A DNA stretch of 64,000 nucleotides from Amia ocellicauda (lineage: Eukaryota > Chordata > Actinopteri > Amiiformes > Amiidae): the NCBI RefSeq assembly GCF_036373705.1, contig NC_089863.1, positions 32,014,227-32,078,226 of the forward strand. Reading direction: 5' to 3'. Below, piece by piece: positions 1 to 12,270 of this stretch (its first letter is position 1; every line of letters begins with the position of its first letter). The position numbers and the translations under genes were made by a program. A model generated the notes under the pieces. The model had not been told where the DNA came from and ran no database searches. It saw only the letters and a list, made by a program, of their open reading frames with translations.

Positions 1-747
1 ACCCAAAGTCCATTGCAATGGACATAAAATAAAGTCATTAAACACATGAAGCTTCATCTAAAATTAGTTTGAGCCTTATTTCTACATAGGATAGATGTAA
101 GAAAAATCACTAAGGTGGTCTTGTGTTGTTGTTAAACTCCTTAAGTTCCTTGGGCTGGAAATGCTAGGATGAATCCGCGCAGACATCGCATTTTATAGAA
201 CAGGAAGTGGAAGGGACCTGTTCTGAGTGACAAGCGCAGGGGCCAATGGCAGCTTTGATAGAGTGACGTTTTCGATCAGGTTCCTATAGAAGTGCACAGA
301 AACCCCTCTCCCTTGGGCAGTGCTTCCAACTTGAAAGATAACAGAACTTGATTTCACAGAACATACGTGACCAGTAAATAAAAAAAAATGCACATGTGGC
401 GCCAACATTTTTTAGACTGTTACAAGCAGCAGTAAATAGCAGCCGCGTAAGGTGTCACTTCTCTCGGACTCATGGAACAATTTCATGCGTTTGCGTCGGT
501 GACTAAACGCAGGTTTGACTGCAGGTCATAGCTGAAGCTATCTAAAGGCTATCAAGAGCAGAAGAGCAGAATGTGCTTTAACTGCACAGGACCACTACAT
601 CGAAATCAGTCATTCATTTTCATTCATCTCACATAATCAATACTTTTTAATTCATGGCTGACGAAAGAAAAAGATTATAGCTTTTAAAAGAGTCTTAAGT
701 AAAGCATGATATATCACTGTCTGTGTAGTTATGGAGGTAGGTTCAAG
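1..747. other. No recognisable gene
   Basis: AT-rich sequence with only a short chance ORF (minus, 193-408) lacking any family motif. I see no TE terminus, RNA gene or coding signal. Confidence 0.5.
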
Positions 748-2248
748 GAATAAAATTAACACCCGCCACCCGCGGGTAAACTTGGTCATTGGCCGGTAAG
801 TCTGTCAATCTTACCAGCTACTTTGGCGAGTAGCCCACAAGTGTGCGGGAACTCAACTTGTTTTAAATTCTCCTAGCGTATTGGTCGATATGTTTCACAA
901 TACAAATTCATTTGTTGACATTGTACTGTTGGTATCTTACTGTGTTTTAGAATTATAACTGTTGCATTGACAAAGTCCATACATGAACAACCGTTGGAAA
1001 TCTGCAGGTCTGCGCATATGTGTGGAAATCACAACCCGCTCCATGGCTTCCTTACAGAGAAGCACATACGTGTATAATATGTGCAGTGCAATTTAACTAC
1101 CACAATTCTACAGCTGGTATGTTAACCCACCTAAAAGCCAAACACCCTTCTGTGAAACTAGCAATGACTGAAAAGAAAGAAGAGCAACAAACACATTCAT
1201 ATTACACATACAGCCAGCTATTGCTAATATTTTTATCCGCTGTAACTCGAGCGCACAGGTGTGTTTCTGAACATAGACCAGCAGTCTGAGTGTTGTTTGG
1301 AGTATGGTTTGGAAACGTGGAAAAGTCAATCGTTTAGTCAAGTAGATTGTATAAATTAGCTAGCTAGATAGGTCTTACACATTTTGTATTTCACTGTTGT
1401 GACCGGAAAACATTGCCACAAGGACGCTACTGATAAGGCATTTTTGTTGCAGTTCACATTGCTAAACTGGCAAATGAATGAAAATGTATAAAAATTGAAA
1501 AAGAAAAAGATATTGGTCAGTCAGTTACAGATGTAATTGCAAAATATTCCTTCATAAACAAATACTCACAACCTTTATTGTTAATTTGTCAATTATGCGC
1601 TGTTGCGAGAGCAGTGGTCAGAGTGCAGATGAGAGCGAAAAACAGACTTTTACATTGTAGCTTATCAACAATGACTTTTAATCGCGTTTATTATTCATAT
1701 TTTGAAATGTAATGACTTTTATTGACGTACGGAAACCCAGAGAAGGAAGTAGCACTGAAGAGGAAGAGGAGTATGAAGAGCAATAATGTGTCACCATATA
1801 ACACCCCCTCTCGTGTGTTAGTTTAGTGTTTATACAGATCCCCATTAGCTGCCATGTTATTGCATATGTGATTGATTAATTTGAAAAAGATGCTCCCTCA
1901 CTGTCTCTACTAGCAAGTGTTATAATTCAATAGAATGCAGTGTTTTGGTCAAAGACCTTATAACACTTGCAAGTAGAAACTGTGTAGGAGCATGTTTTTT
2001 CTATCCAGATCCTTTTCCCTCATACACATCTGTCTAAGAGTCTATACAGGTGTGCGATTAGCTTTTGTTATTGTGATTGGTTCATTACCTGAATAAATGT
2101 CATGTTTTAACATGTTCATGACACATTTACAGCCCCTCGTGTATTTCTGGTGATGTTTACCTTTGGCTGGTAAAAATACCAAGTGGCTGGTACGTTTTTT
2201 CCTTCTACCAGACACAGTGGCTAGTGGCCAAAGAAGTTAATTTTATCC
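748..2248 (+). mobile_element. hAT-like element carrying a BED finger, non-autonomous or decayed
   Basis: The ends are inverted relatives: the left begins ATAAAATTAAC at 750 followed by CCGCCA-type sequence, and the right ends GTTAATTTTAT at 2246. Both subterminal regions carry runs related to TGGC/GGCCA and ACCAG/CTGGT. A BED-type zinc finger lies about 270 bases inside the left end. No RNase H-like transposase core lies between the ends, so this is a remnant or a short derivative. No clear 8-bp target duplication is visible, so the exact limits are approximate. The hAT assignment rests on the BED finger and the terminal style. Confidence 0.5.
1020..1289 (+). pseudogene. BED zinc-finger fragment (hAT transposon N-terminus)
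   Basis: The translation contains C18-x2-C21-x15-H37-x4-H42 with the context LTHLKAKHPSV, which is the BED finger layout used by hAT transposases and ZBED proteins for DNA binding. It is followed by a charged stretch (EKKEEQQ) and then by sequence resembling nothing. The rest of a transposase is missing. The start Met is only the first in the frame. It is probably the N-terminal exon of the surrounding hAT-like element rather than a host gene. Confidence 0.6.
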
Positions 2249-2969
2249 CCTGGGTAGGACATACCACAGCTTTGCAGAACTGGAACACACAGAACACTAT
2301 CCATCCATGCAGATATCGAGTGAAAAGACATTGCTGTGAAGTTCCTGCAACTGAAGGTACTGCAACTCTGGAAAGTTTAACGTTATGCTCATACTGGCAA
2401 CGTGTATTCAACTCACTTCAGAACTGCGTTTTCCTTCCTGCAAGAGCCTCAACAGCAGCAAGACTACAAGAAAAGCAATTGCCACTCATCGCAGTATGTG
2501 TAGATGAGCTTGGACTCATTGAAGCGCACGTTGAGGTTGTGCAGGATAGACGGCTCACGGAGATAACTCAGAGCTGCGACGTCCCAACAAGGATGTCTGG
2601 GTTTCGGAGATGAGGCAAGTTCTTGGTTTTTGGGTCTAGTTTGTGCTCTACATTCTAAAAAGCAAAACAGAAAAGCAGGGTAAAGAAGAGACACTACAAT
2701 TCCACACACTGTGCGAGCGGGACAGTTTATGGGCACTGCTGCCTGCAAAAACATCCAGAGACATTCCAAGATTTAATTAGGTCTGCACACAAGATATATA
2801 CAATTGTATAGTTGTTAGAGCGACAGTACAACATGAAAATAAGTAAAAAGGTTTCAATGAAAGTCTTGGTTCTTGCTCTGTGCACTGTTTGTCCATCCTC
2901 CAGGAGCAGGAGAAGTGATGCATCTCCCTGCTTGTAGTCTTTGAGCACAGAAGTAAATCAACAAAAGAA
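2249..2969. other. No recognisable gene
   Basis: Overlapping ORFs of 129 codons (plus, 2224-2613) and 101 codons (minus, 2464-2769) have no motif I recognise. Their opposite-strand overlap suggests chance openness. Confidence 0.4.
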
Positions 2970-3145
2970 AATACGCCTTCTGGAGTGGCCCAGTCAGAGT
3001 CCTGACCTAAACCCGATTGAGATGCTGTGGCATGACCTCAAGAGAGCAATTCACACCAGGCATCCCAAGAATTTTGCATAACTGAAATGGTTTTGTAAAG
3101 AGGAATGGTCCAAAATTCCTCCTGACTGTTGTGGAGGTCATAAAA
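2970..3145 (+). pseudogene. Tc1/mariner transposase C-terminal scrap
   Basis: From about 2989 the frame reads [20 protein letters not shown], the block holding the third catalytic residue (E of PIE) of Tc1 transposases. A stop follows shortly after HPKNFA. Neither upstream catalytic domain nor terminal repeats are adjacent, so this is a short relic. Its LNPIEMLW wording differs from the other Tc1 families in the window (PIEHLW), so it is a separate family. Confidence 0.8.
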
Positions 3146-3442
3146 CATGAAAACATAATTGTTTGTGTGGTATTAGTTTAAGCAGACTGTGTTTGTCTAT
3201 TGTTGTGACTTAGATGAAGATCACATCAAATTTTATGACCAATTTATGCAGAAATCCAGGTAATTCCAAAGGGTTCACATAATGTTTATTGCTACTGTAC
3301 ATACACACATATATATCTACACATATACAAGATACAGGAAATCCATATAAATAAATAAAAAAACATCCTCTTGTATTTAATTTATTACTGTTCACAAACA
3401 GTAATGTTTTTATTTATTTTTACAAGCCAACCGCATACTGCA

Positions 3443-4578
3443 GTTCATAAGGCATTTCCAGTGGGGTAAAACATACTCTATCAAATGTTACTCCTGTAGA
3501 AGTAAGAAAAAGTCTCCCATTCAATAGTACTTGAATTAAAATAGTGTCCTTGGGTGACACTATTTCAGCTATGCTAATGTCACAACAAACTTTTGATCTA
3601 ATTAACAGTGCCAGATTGAAATATTAATTTCTGAAGAGGGACAAGGATTCATTTCATGAAACCATTAAGTTCGGAGACATGAACCAGATGAGCGAGAGTG
3701 TACATTAATCTCTTTCAAAAACAGCCTTTGTTGGCAAATGCATTTTATTACGAGAAGTATCACAATCTCACTCTGCTGGATCCTTCAGAAAATAATGCTG
3801 CTGCTCCGAAAGGTTCAAACTTGTATCGCTCAGTGCATAGTACCAAGTACAGCCATGGGTCCGTGTCCATCTTTGAGAAAGGTGAAAAAGAGCAACGAAA
3901 GTGTTTCATGGACGAGAGGGAGTGCATTTTTGACGCATATAAGAGTTGTCAATTATTTCTATAGAGATAAAAGTGGAGAAAGAGTCCTGAAACTTTAATT
4001 GAGGGATAATGTAAATATAGCTACAAAGGAGGGAGCAGGGAGGATGGAGTAGGGACAAAGCACAGAGCAGGGACTTGCAAAGGAGTGAGAGAAGAGGATT
4101 GAGCACGGTGTGGCAATGGATAGAACTGAAAAAAAATTACACACTCTTTACTTAGGAAGTTATTACACAAGTAGATATACATAATACCGATCCAAACACA
4201 CAGAGAAACTGATTCCAGTACACGTCAACCACAATGATAAATCTAAAAAAAGCCATTATATCACTACAAATTGGAATACTGATATCTTAACCTTTCTTGT
4301 GAAAAAGCAAAAAACAAAGGGACAGATCAAATCAAAACTGTAACCTACCCACTAAAATCAAGTTACAAATGCAGATTTGTGATTAGCAGGTGGGTCAGAG
4401 ATTTGATTTAACCTCAGACAAATTCTGATTAACCAACAGCCTCTTTATTCTTCAAAATGATTAATTCTGTTTTTTATTAACTCTTTTCAAAGTGGTGATT
4501 TGAATGAGAGACTTTTTACTTCTACAGGAGTAACATTTGATAGAGTATGTTTTACACCACTGGAAATGCCTTCTGAAC
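3443..4578. mobile_element. 1.1-kb DNA element with about 80-bp terminal inverted repeats
   Basis: The left arm 3443-3524 and right arm 4499-4578 are near-perfect reverse complements; both contain ACATACTCTATCAAATGTTA and CTCCTGTAGAAGTAA. The interior (about 970 bp) has only a small ORF (3698-3964) of unknown nature. The structure is that of a non-autonomous cut-and-paste transposon or MITE. Superfamily cannot be fixed because I cannot see target duplications. Confidence 0.7.
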
Positions 4579-4698
4579 TATTTTTACATCGAATTTCATG
4601 GCTGACCAATCTCTGTCTTTAAGGGTTCAGATTACAGACAATCGCGAGTATCAGGGTTCATAGAGCTCTTCTAAAGTCAAATTCAAGCACTTTCAAGG

Positions 4699-5325
4699 TG
4701 CACTCGTGATTCATCAGACCAGGCCACCTTCTTCCATTGCTCCGTGGTCCAGTTCTGATGCTCACGAGCCCATTGTAGGCGCTATCAGCAGTGGACAGGG
4801 GTCAGCATGGGCACCCTGACTGGTCTGCGGCTACGCAGCCCCATATGCAACAAACTGCGATGCATTGTGTGTCCTGACACCTTTCTATCAGAACCAGTAT
4901 TCACTTTTTCAGCAATTTGAGCTACAGTAGCTCGTCTGTTGGATCAGACCATACAGGCCAGCCTTCGCTCCCCACGTGCATCAATGAGCCTTGGCTGCCC
5001 ATGACCCTATCGCCGGTTCACCGCTTTTCCTTCCTTGGACCACTTTTTATAGGTACTGACCACTGCAGACCGGGAACACCCCACAAGATCTGCAGTTGTG
5101 GAGATGCTCTGACCCAGTCGTCTAGCCATCACAATTTGGCCCTTGTCGAAGTCGCTCAGATCCTTACGCTTGTCCATTTTTCCTGCTTCTAACACATCAA
5201 CTTTGAGGACAAAATGTTCACTTGCTGCTTAATATATCCCACCCACTGACAGGTGCCATGATAACGAGATTATCAGTGTTATTCATTTCACCTGTCGGTG
5301 GTCATAATGTTATGGCTGATTGGTG
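4699..5325 (-). mobile_element. 5'-half Tc1 element, ACACCAATCAGCC family
   Basis: On the minus strand the element begins at 5325 next to TA with ACCAATCAGCCATAACATTA, then encodes a Tc1 paired-like helix-turn-helix start ([13 protein letters not shown], ending about NRR). A CAG-to-TAG type stop interrupts the frame after NRR. Coding similarity continues to a VAWSDES-like block with the first catalytic Asp, then stops near 4699. The catalytic C-terminus and second terminal repeat are missing. A related copy lies at 31202-32051 and a bare terminus at 55219-55278. Confidence 0.85.
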
Positions 5326-6144
5326 TATATATATCTCCCATAACATCAACACAAGTTAATAGTAATCATGCAACACATGCGCTGTAATGTGTTGCATTCT
5401 GCGGCTTCATGAAGTCTATTCTGCAGGCTTGAGTGTATTCTGTGCTTTTTCATCAAAATGTAGTTTGACAGCAAGTATGTGTTATTTTGTGCTTTGCCTA
5501 TTATGCCTGTATAAACATTATTGTATTGTTATTTTAAATTTATGTAATATAGACCTACCCGGGTATTTAATGTAAGTCAGGTAAAACAAAAATCATATTC
5601 ACCATGATAGTCTGCAAGTGGTATTTGTTAGTATTGCATATTTAATGATTAAAGAAAGACTTGTTGTTTGAATGTCTTTGGTCTTATTGTATAGCTTGAT
5701 TGGAGAATAACAAGAAATAGATATATATATTGTGTATCGAAAAACTTCTAAAAATAAAGATTATTTTCGCTAGTTTCATTCCCATCCCAAATGAATTAAA
5801 ATGTATCCAAATTAACATATATTTATTCTAAGGTAATACAAAAATGACTACAAAATATATAGAAGTGAGTAGTTTTTCGAGATTTATGATTATGCTGTAT
5901 TTAGTTATTACTTTAGTATAAAAAAAAATTCCCTGACTTTAAGTGAACCAAAAAACACACATTCACCCGTTTTGTCATTGGAAATAGTTAAATTTCAAAA
6001 TATCACTGTCCTGGTCACAAAAGAAAAGTTTGTGGGGAATAATAGCCATTTTCTATACCTTTGAGGCATAAGCAATTAGGAAATAACACTTACTACCCAG
6101 GAACAAAAATCGTGCTACATAGTGTAGTCAGTCAGTCTGTCACT

Positions 6145-6189
<45 letters not shown>

Positions 6190-6436
6190 CTCACAGTGAG
6201 GCATAAAATACCCCAGAGAGCAAAATATCAGGTGGTGTAAGCAGGAATTGGAGCCTAAAATGCACCAATCCAATAAAGCAGGTATATTCAGTTTATTTGA
6301 TCGCAGTGAGTAGGGTCAGCAGGTGTAGGGAAACCCTTCATAGTAAATAAATGTACATTAGCTGGCCTTATGATAGTATGATATTTAGGCCTAGTAATAA
6401 ATATCAATAATTATTATTATTTCACCTCTTTTTCAG
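5326..6436. other. Intergenic, AT-rich; one (CA)n microsatellite
   Basis: No coding signal. A (CA)n run of about 40 bases lies at 6147-6186. Just before 6437 a pyrimidine tract ending TTTTTCAG could be the 3' splice site of the hAT gene that follows. Confidence 0.5.
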
Positions 6437-6450
6437 TAAATCACAGCTTC

Positions 6451-7972
6451 GTGCGAACAGCTGCACCATGTTCAGTTGGGCAAGCAGCTCAGTTCACAGA
6501 CAGCATTTTGAACATGATTGTCACAGACATGTGCCCACTGTCCACGGTAGAGGATGAAGGCTTTCAAAGGATGATTTTCACTTTCAATCCCAGGTACACA
6601 CTTCCTTCAAGAACCTACTTCATGAAAATAATGAAGAAAAAGTATGAAGAAATCAAAGGCAAGTTGAAGAACACCCTTAAGGAGACTGACAGCATTGCAC
6701 TCACAACCAACATTTGGACGAGCTTTGCTACAGAGGCACATCTGGGGGTGATGTGTCACTTTCTTGAGGAGGATTGGGAAATGGGAGTCCCACAGCCTGA
6801 CAACGATGCCCCTTGAAGAGAGACACATGTTGTCCAACGGTGCTAATGTCAGAGCAGCAGTGAATATTTTGGCAGAGAAGTGTGGATGGGCATCAGTGCG
6901 ATGTGCAGGTCACACCCTGAACTTGGTTGTGCAAAGCGCTCTGAAGAACCACCAAGCTATCTCCAAGTGCGTGGCTGCTGCAAGATGCCTTGTCACACAT
7001 TTTAAAAGGAGTGAGCTGGCATGCACTAAGCTAAAAGACAAGCAGCAGCAAATGGGCACACCGCAAAACATGCTGGTTCAAGATGCAAGTACTCGCTGGA
7101 ACAGCACTTATCAAATGTTATCCAGGCTTCTGGAACAAAGATGGCCAGTGACTGCTGCACTCTCAGACCCAGCAGTGACTCCGAGAGAAAAACACCACCA
7201 CCTTGATCTTAAGCCTGAACAGTGGAACCTGATTGAGGAGCTGAGCCAGGCCCTTGAGTCATTTGAAGGAGCTACGGTGTTTCTCAATGGGCAACAATAT
7301 GTTACCCTCTCTGCACTTCCACAGCTAGTGCAAAGCCTTAAGAAGTCCATACAGAGTGTAAGGTCATACCAGGCTCATGTTGCAGAACAGATCACAGCAA
7401 GATGGCAAGGATCTGTGTTTCAACCTGAATCTCCAAAGACAGTCCTGATTGTTGCTGTTTTGGATCCCAGGATTAGAAAACTTAACTTCTTGCCTGCTGA
7501 CGAAGCCTTCAAGGTCCAAAGCAAAGTACAAGCTATGGCACTTGCTGCCAAAAAAGGAAGCGAGGCAGCCAAACGAAAGTGAAAATGGAATCTCCAGCAC
7601 AGCACAAGACAACCCAGTTACGCATGTCAAGGGTGCAACGTCGTTCCTCGACAATATACTGGGATCATCAAGATGCCAGTACCAGGGATGAAGAGAATGA
7701 GGAGCAGCAGTCAATCCAAACTGTGCAGATGGAGGTCTTTATGTATTTCGGAGAACATCCTCTGTCCAAGAAGGAGAATCCGCTGTGATGGTGGAAAACA
7801 AATGCAGCGCGCTATCCAACATTGGCAAAGCTGTCAAAGTCCTTGCTGTGTATTCCGGCAACATCCACGCCATCAGAGCATCTGTTTTCTGCAGCAGGAA
7901 ACACTGCATCAAAGCGCAGAGGAAGCCTCAGTTCTGAGCATGTTGATATGCAACCACCACATGCTCCTTTAA
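6451..7972 (+). pseudogene. hAT transposase (ZBED-like), broken
   Basis: Three blocks in two or more frames add up to a hAT transposase. Block 1 (6451-6816) has the RNase H-like start, with LTTNIWTS where the family normally has Asp before xWTS, so the first catalytic residue appears lost (D to N). Block 2 (about 6809-7582, +1 frame) carries CAGHTLNLVV, STRWNSTYQML and the helical insertion. Block 3 (about 7822-7960) is the hATC dimerisation motif with TPSEHLFSAAGN. A deletion and frameshift near 6790 join blocks 1 and 2, and another frame break precedes block 3. No BED finger is attached; the BED fragment at 1020 belongs to different-looking termini. Inactive as it stands. Confidence 0.85.
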
Positions 7973-7986
7973 AGGCCTACGCACAT

Positions 7987-7997
<11 letters not shown>

Positions 7998-8026
<29 letters not shown>
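7998..8026. repeat. (CA)n microsatellite
   Basis: About 15 CA units directly after the hATC block. Confidence 0.9.
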
Positions 8027-8028
<2 letters not shown>

Positions 8029-8394
8029 CTGAAAATTAAGTTGCACCAACTTAAAGCAATGTTTATGTATTATTATTTATATGAATGCCTTAGTTTTAGG
8101 TTATGTTTACATTAAAGGAATTTGAAATTACTTACGTTTTTTATTTGTTTTTGCATTTCAGAAAATGTTTTCTTTAAAACCCAGAATGTAATATGGCACT
8201 TAAATGCACTAAATGGGTTTAGATTTGACAGATAATATTATTATATATGATTTAAGCAATACAAATGTTGATTTTTCTAAAAAGGAAACCAATTAGTTGT
8301 TCATTTTAAGAGACCTGTCTTTTCTCTTTTGAATATTTACTATTGCTCTTTAAGAAGGCAAAAGTATTTCTTATCTGATTACTCGATGAATTGA

Positions 8395-8449
8395 TGGAAT
8401 AATCGGTAGAATACTCGATTACTAAAATAATTGATAGCTGCACCCCTAG
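8395..8449. mobile_element. Probable right terminus of the hAT element
   Basis: Read on the minus strand it starts CTAGGGGTGCAGCTATCAAT and continues with TAATCGA-type sequence, typical of fish hAT termini of the GGGGTGCA/GGGCTGCA kind. It lies about 475 bases beyond the hATC block. I did not find the matching left end. Confidence 0.5.
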
Positions 8450-9071
8450 TGAAAAGATTGATGCTGCAATTGTTTTTCTTATCACTACAATATTTTGGCT
8501 ATACTGCAACACAACTACTCCAAATACTCTAACAAATGTTTTGCTTTATAATTTGTGTGCCCTGGTAATAAATGGAAAAAAGTCAATCCAAAGCACTCAC
8601 TTTAGTGACTAACAATGTATGGACACTATCTGTGCTCTTCACATAAGCAGTGACCTGCTTCCACATTCACACACTTTCCACACAATATAGGGACACTATT
8701 GGAGAACTTGATCTATGCAACTGACAATTACATATGTGGTAAGGTATGGGGATACAGTACCTACTAATTCTATATCTGACAATATAGGGACACATTACAC
8801 ACTTTATACTTGCATAGAAAAACACTATAGTCAATACAGTCTTTGCTAATACTGTACCAGTGTTGCAGTTGAGGCCGTCTGTTGTACAGCAGCAGGTGAT
8901 GGTCCAACTCAGATGAACAGCCACACATCTCAGCACAGACTGGCTGTGAATTATTCACAGGATGTTCTGCTTCACCCATGAACTGTAAAAGTGCACAATT
9001 GTGAGAATATTCAGAACAGCAATTGCAATTTTAACTCATCTGTGAAACAGCCTAGCAGACAAAGCTAAATT
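8450..9071. other. No recognisable gene
   Basis: Small overlapping minus ORFs (8667-8979) with no motif; nothing else seen. Confidence 0.4.
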
Positions 9072-9171
9072 AAAACATTAATAATTCACAGATAAAGGCC
9101 ACTTGGGAAGATGTTATCTTATATATATATATATATATATATATGAAAAGATGTGAGCGATAAAATTATGT

Positions 9172-9207
<36 letters not shown>

Positions 9208-9305
9208 ACATAATTTTATCGAAAAGATGTGAGCGATAAAATTATGTTGCCATATATATAAAACATTAATAATTCACAGATAAAGGCCACTTGGGAAGAT
9301 GTTAT

Positions 9306-9352
<47 letters not shown>

Positions 9353-9375
9353 ACATAATTTTATCGCTCACATCT

Positions 9376-9406
<31 letters not shown>

Positions 9407-9507
9407 AGATAACATCTTCCCAAGTGGCCTTTATCTGTGAATTATTAATGTTTTATATATATATATATATATATATGGCAACATAATTTTATCGCTCACA
9501 TCTTTTC
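9072..9507. repeat. Nested direct/inverted duplication cluster separated by (AT)n
   Basis: Two unique segments are reiterated. Segment A (AACATTAATAATTCACAGAT... to GTTATCTTA) is at 9072-9121, again direct at 9260-9308, and inverted at 9405-9454. Segment B (GAAAAGATGTGAGCGATAAA... to TTGCCA) is at 9145-9176 and 9221-9252, and inverted at about 9203-9222 (partial), 9348-9379 and 9476-9507. All are joined through (AT)n runs. The structure could extrude large hairpins, and an assembly artefact is possible. Confidence 0.9.
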
Positions 9508-9879
9508 AATTTCAGCCCACTGTGAAACACAACTTAAGAGAAACGAGGCCTGCAGTCTTAACTGCGCTAGAACCTCCAGCGCATTAATACAGAAACCACT
9601 CGCTAAGCTCACATTGACTAGCCTGACTTTCTAAAAACAGCCATTTCAAAACATTGTAAACTAAATACATATTTCTGCATGTATAGTTAGCATGACAAAA
9701 TCAATTTTTAAAACAAGTATTTGTTTTACAAAACGTTGAAAAATCGTAGCACATCAAATGTTGATAAAAAAAAAAGTCTAAACGCAGCAGAAATAGATTC
9801 GGGTTCTTTCACATTCACAATTAAACATATCATAAAATATGTTTCTATGTAAATATCAATATATTCACAATTCGTAAAG

Positions 9880-10380
9880 CAATGGCCGATCTGCACCTCC
9901 TCCAGCATTTCTCGTCAGGTGTGCGCAGACGTCAGAGCTGCTCCTCCAATCCTCTGGGCCAGACGTTACACACTGCAAATGTGCAGCCTGGGGGCGGTGA
10001 GGTTTTGATGGCAGACATGTTTTTGACACTTGCGCTACTCATTTCAATAGGCGGAAAAGTGGGAACGTCGACTTTTGTCCCCACGTTGGTGTGCAGTCAT
10101 AAAATTGTCCCACTTACAACAAGTACACACTCGTTCCCAGGGTGTGCTGCGGCCGCTCGGATTCGGGCGGGTACTCAATTCACCTGTGCTCTTACTACAG
10201 GGATACGATACAAAGCACAGCCTCTCTCAGCGCTACACAAGCCCGAGTCCAGCGCTGTTTTAGGACATGAAGCGGCAGCAGCAGCTTTAGAGAGCCATCA
10301 GACCCGGCGGAAAACAGAGCCGGGCAGGTTTTAGCGCAGGGGCTGCGATGCTGTCACATGACGTCACTAAATGCCCGGAT
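9880..10380. promoter_or_regulatory. GC-richer block with CRE; possible promoter
   Basis: Compared with its AT-rich surroundings this block is GC-rich with frequent CpG (around GCGGCCGCTCGGATTCGGGC at 10149, and CCCGGCGG, GCGCAGGGG). A full palindromic CRE, TGACGTCA, is at 10359-10366 and overlaps a TCACATGA E-box-like site. It could be a promoter/first exon of an unseen gene; no ORF in it (for example 9882-10334) resembles a known protein. Confidence 0.3.
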
Positions 10381-10975
10381 AGTAGATTACCAGGCTAATG
10401 AATGTGCTTTAATGGAAGGAAATGACCATTCTTTAAATCAATGTTGTTAATTTCTATACATAGACGAAAATATTGCACATATGATTGTTAGTACTGCACA
10501 TGGTGGGAGTAGCTCAGTGGTGGAGGAGGAGGCTATAAAGCACTGTGTCAACTCCAGCTGCTTCTATCTTTTTGGAGATTGTAAAATCACTCTTATTATT
10601 TATTCCATTACATTTAAATCGCATAAAACTCACCAGCACTACCCATCCACTCGTCAACTTTAACCTGAACACTGTTCACCAACAAAACAAATGCTTCTGA
10701 CCACTCCGGTACAGTAGTAGTAGCCGCCATATCAGGAGACAAGTGATGCCCGAAATCTACTGAACCCACCAAGTGTTTTTCAACTGCTTCCTGCTTACGA
10801 CAAAACTGCATGGAACAAATCACATGCTCCTACACACTGCACAATAGCATGACATGATCTAAGTGGATAATATTGTAATTACTTCTTTATGGTTAAGTAA
10901 ATAAAGAAATGAGAATAATTATTCGAAAAGTAAACAAGGCCGTTCATCTCGTTTACAGACACACGTGTTCTCTCC
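10381..10975. other. No recognisable gene
   Basis: A minus ORF at 10614-10823 has no known motif. TAGCTCAGTGGTGGAG at about 10508 resembles a Pol III A box but has no matching B box. Confidence 0.35.
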
Positions 10976-11961
10976 CTCAAATTCAAAAAGAGCTTTATTA
11001 GCATGACAAGGTTACATCAGTTTTGCCAAAGCAAGTACAGGGGGTTCCACTGCAAAACACAGACCAGTGCAGTGGGCAATAATACTGTATACATACAATA
11101 CATACACATTAATACATTAATATACATCGAACACAGCATTTACAAAGCAATTCTGCATGAATTGGTACTATATACATATACATAGTATACAGTGTCTTTC
11201 ACACTGTCTCTCTCAGTTTGTGGCAGTCAGCTTTGCTGTATGCTCATCCTCTCCTCTCAGGATTTGTATTTTGCCTTCATCACTGAGCTCTTGGATCCTG
11301 TTTCGGGAGGCGCGTGTCCCTGGCTGTGGAGTATTTGGTACAGTGCAGCAGAAGTGCGTCTCGTCCTCCACCTCCCCTGCTCACACTGTCCACACAGTCT
11401 CTCCTCTCTGGGCTTCCAGCTCTGACAGTGCTGCTCCAAAAGAGACAGGCTCTGCTGAAGCCCCTGTTCAGTGGGTGACAGCAGGACCAGGTCGTCTGCA
11501 TAGAGCAGGAAATTAATTTCTGTATCATGTAGAGTGAGGCCAGGGGCGTCACACTGCTCCAACACTGTGGCCAATTCGTTGATGTAGATGTTGATCAGTG
11601 TTGGGCTCAGACTGCAGCCCTGCCTCACTCCCCGCCCCTGAGTGAAGAACTCTGTTCTTTTGTTACCAATTGTAACAGCGCCCTTGTTCTGTGTGTACAT
11701 TGATTTAATTATGTCATAGACTTTACCACCTACACCACTTTCCAGAAGTTTAAGGAAAAGTCCTCCATGCCAAATTGAGTCAAATGCTTTTCTGAAATCA
11801 ATAAAACAAGCAAATATTTGTCCTTTATCTTTTTGCTGGACGTGTTTGTCAATTAGTGTGTGCAGGGTGTAAATATGGTCAGAAAATTTAAATCCCCTCT
11901 CTCTCTTTCTCCTCCCCGGTGGTACCTCACCCTGGAACTCACAGAGAGCCCTCATTAACAC
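10976..11961 (-). mobile_element. I-group (Nimb-like) non-LTR retrotransposon, 5' truncated
   Basis: On the minus strand, reverse transcriptase motifs appear in order: ACFIDFRKAFDSIWHGG (motif A), GVRQGCSLSPTLINIYINEL (motif B) and FLLYADDLVLLSPTEQGL (motif C, catalytic YADD). The RT frame is open for 234 codons (11961-11257), then the C-terminal part loses family resemblance and appears deleted. The 3' tail on the minus strand contains an AATAAA-type sequence (CATGCTAATAAAGCTC) at about 10986-11003. The same tail type recurs inside each unit of the 36-48 kb array. Upstream endonuclease and ORF1 are missing, the usual result of incomplete reverse transcription. Confidence 0.85.
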
Positions 11962-12270
11962 AAACTGGGTGGAAATTAGATGAAAACTGAAGGAGTTTTG
12001 ATAATTTATTTTCTATGTATTATGTAGTAAATGTTTCCCCTACTTTGCAAGTCAATATCTCCACACAGCGACATCCGATCTTCACAATCTTGGTATCATT
12101 TGATAGTTTCCAGTGATACCACAATGTTTCTGGCTATAATAATGCGTTATTAATAAGTATAGCTCAACATGCTGGCGGGTTGAAAACAATGGGTCTGAGT
12201 TCAAAAAAGTTCAAGACAATCGAGCAAAAGACACATAGTTTGTGTAGATAACCAGCACAGTCTTGTGTGT
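11962..12270. other. No recognisable gene
   Basis: Nothing beyond short AT-rich sequence between the LINE 5' truncation point and the 47-bp repeat. Confidence 0.4.

Noticed and set aside
10500-10575. Possible tRNA or tRNA-derived SINE (TAGCTCAGTGGTGGAG)
   Set aside because: No B box at a suitable distance, no cloverleaf, and no related copy in the window.
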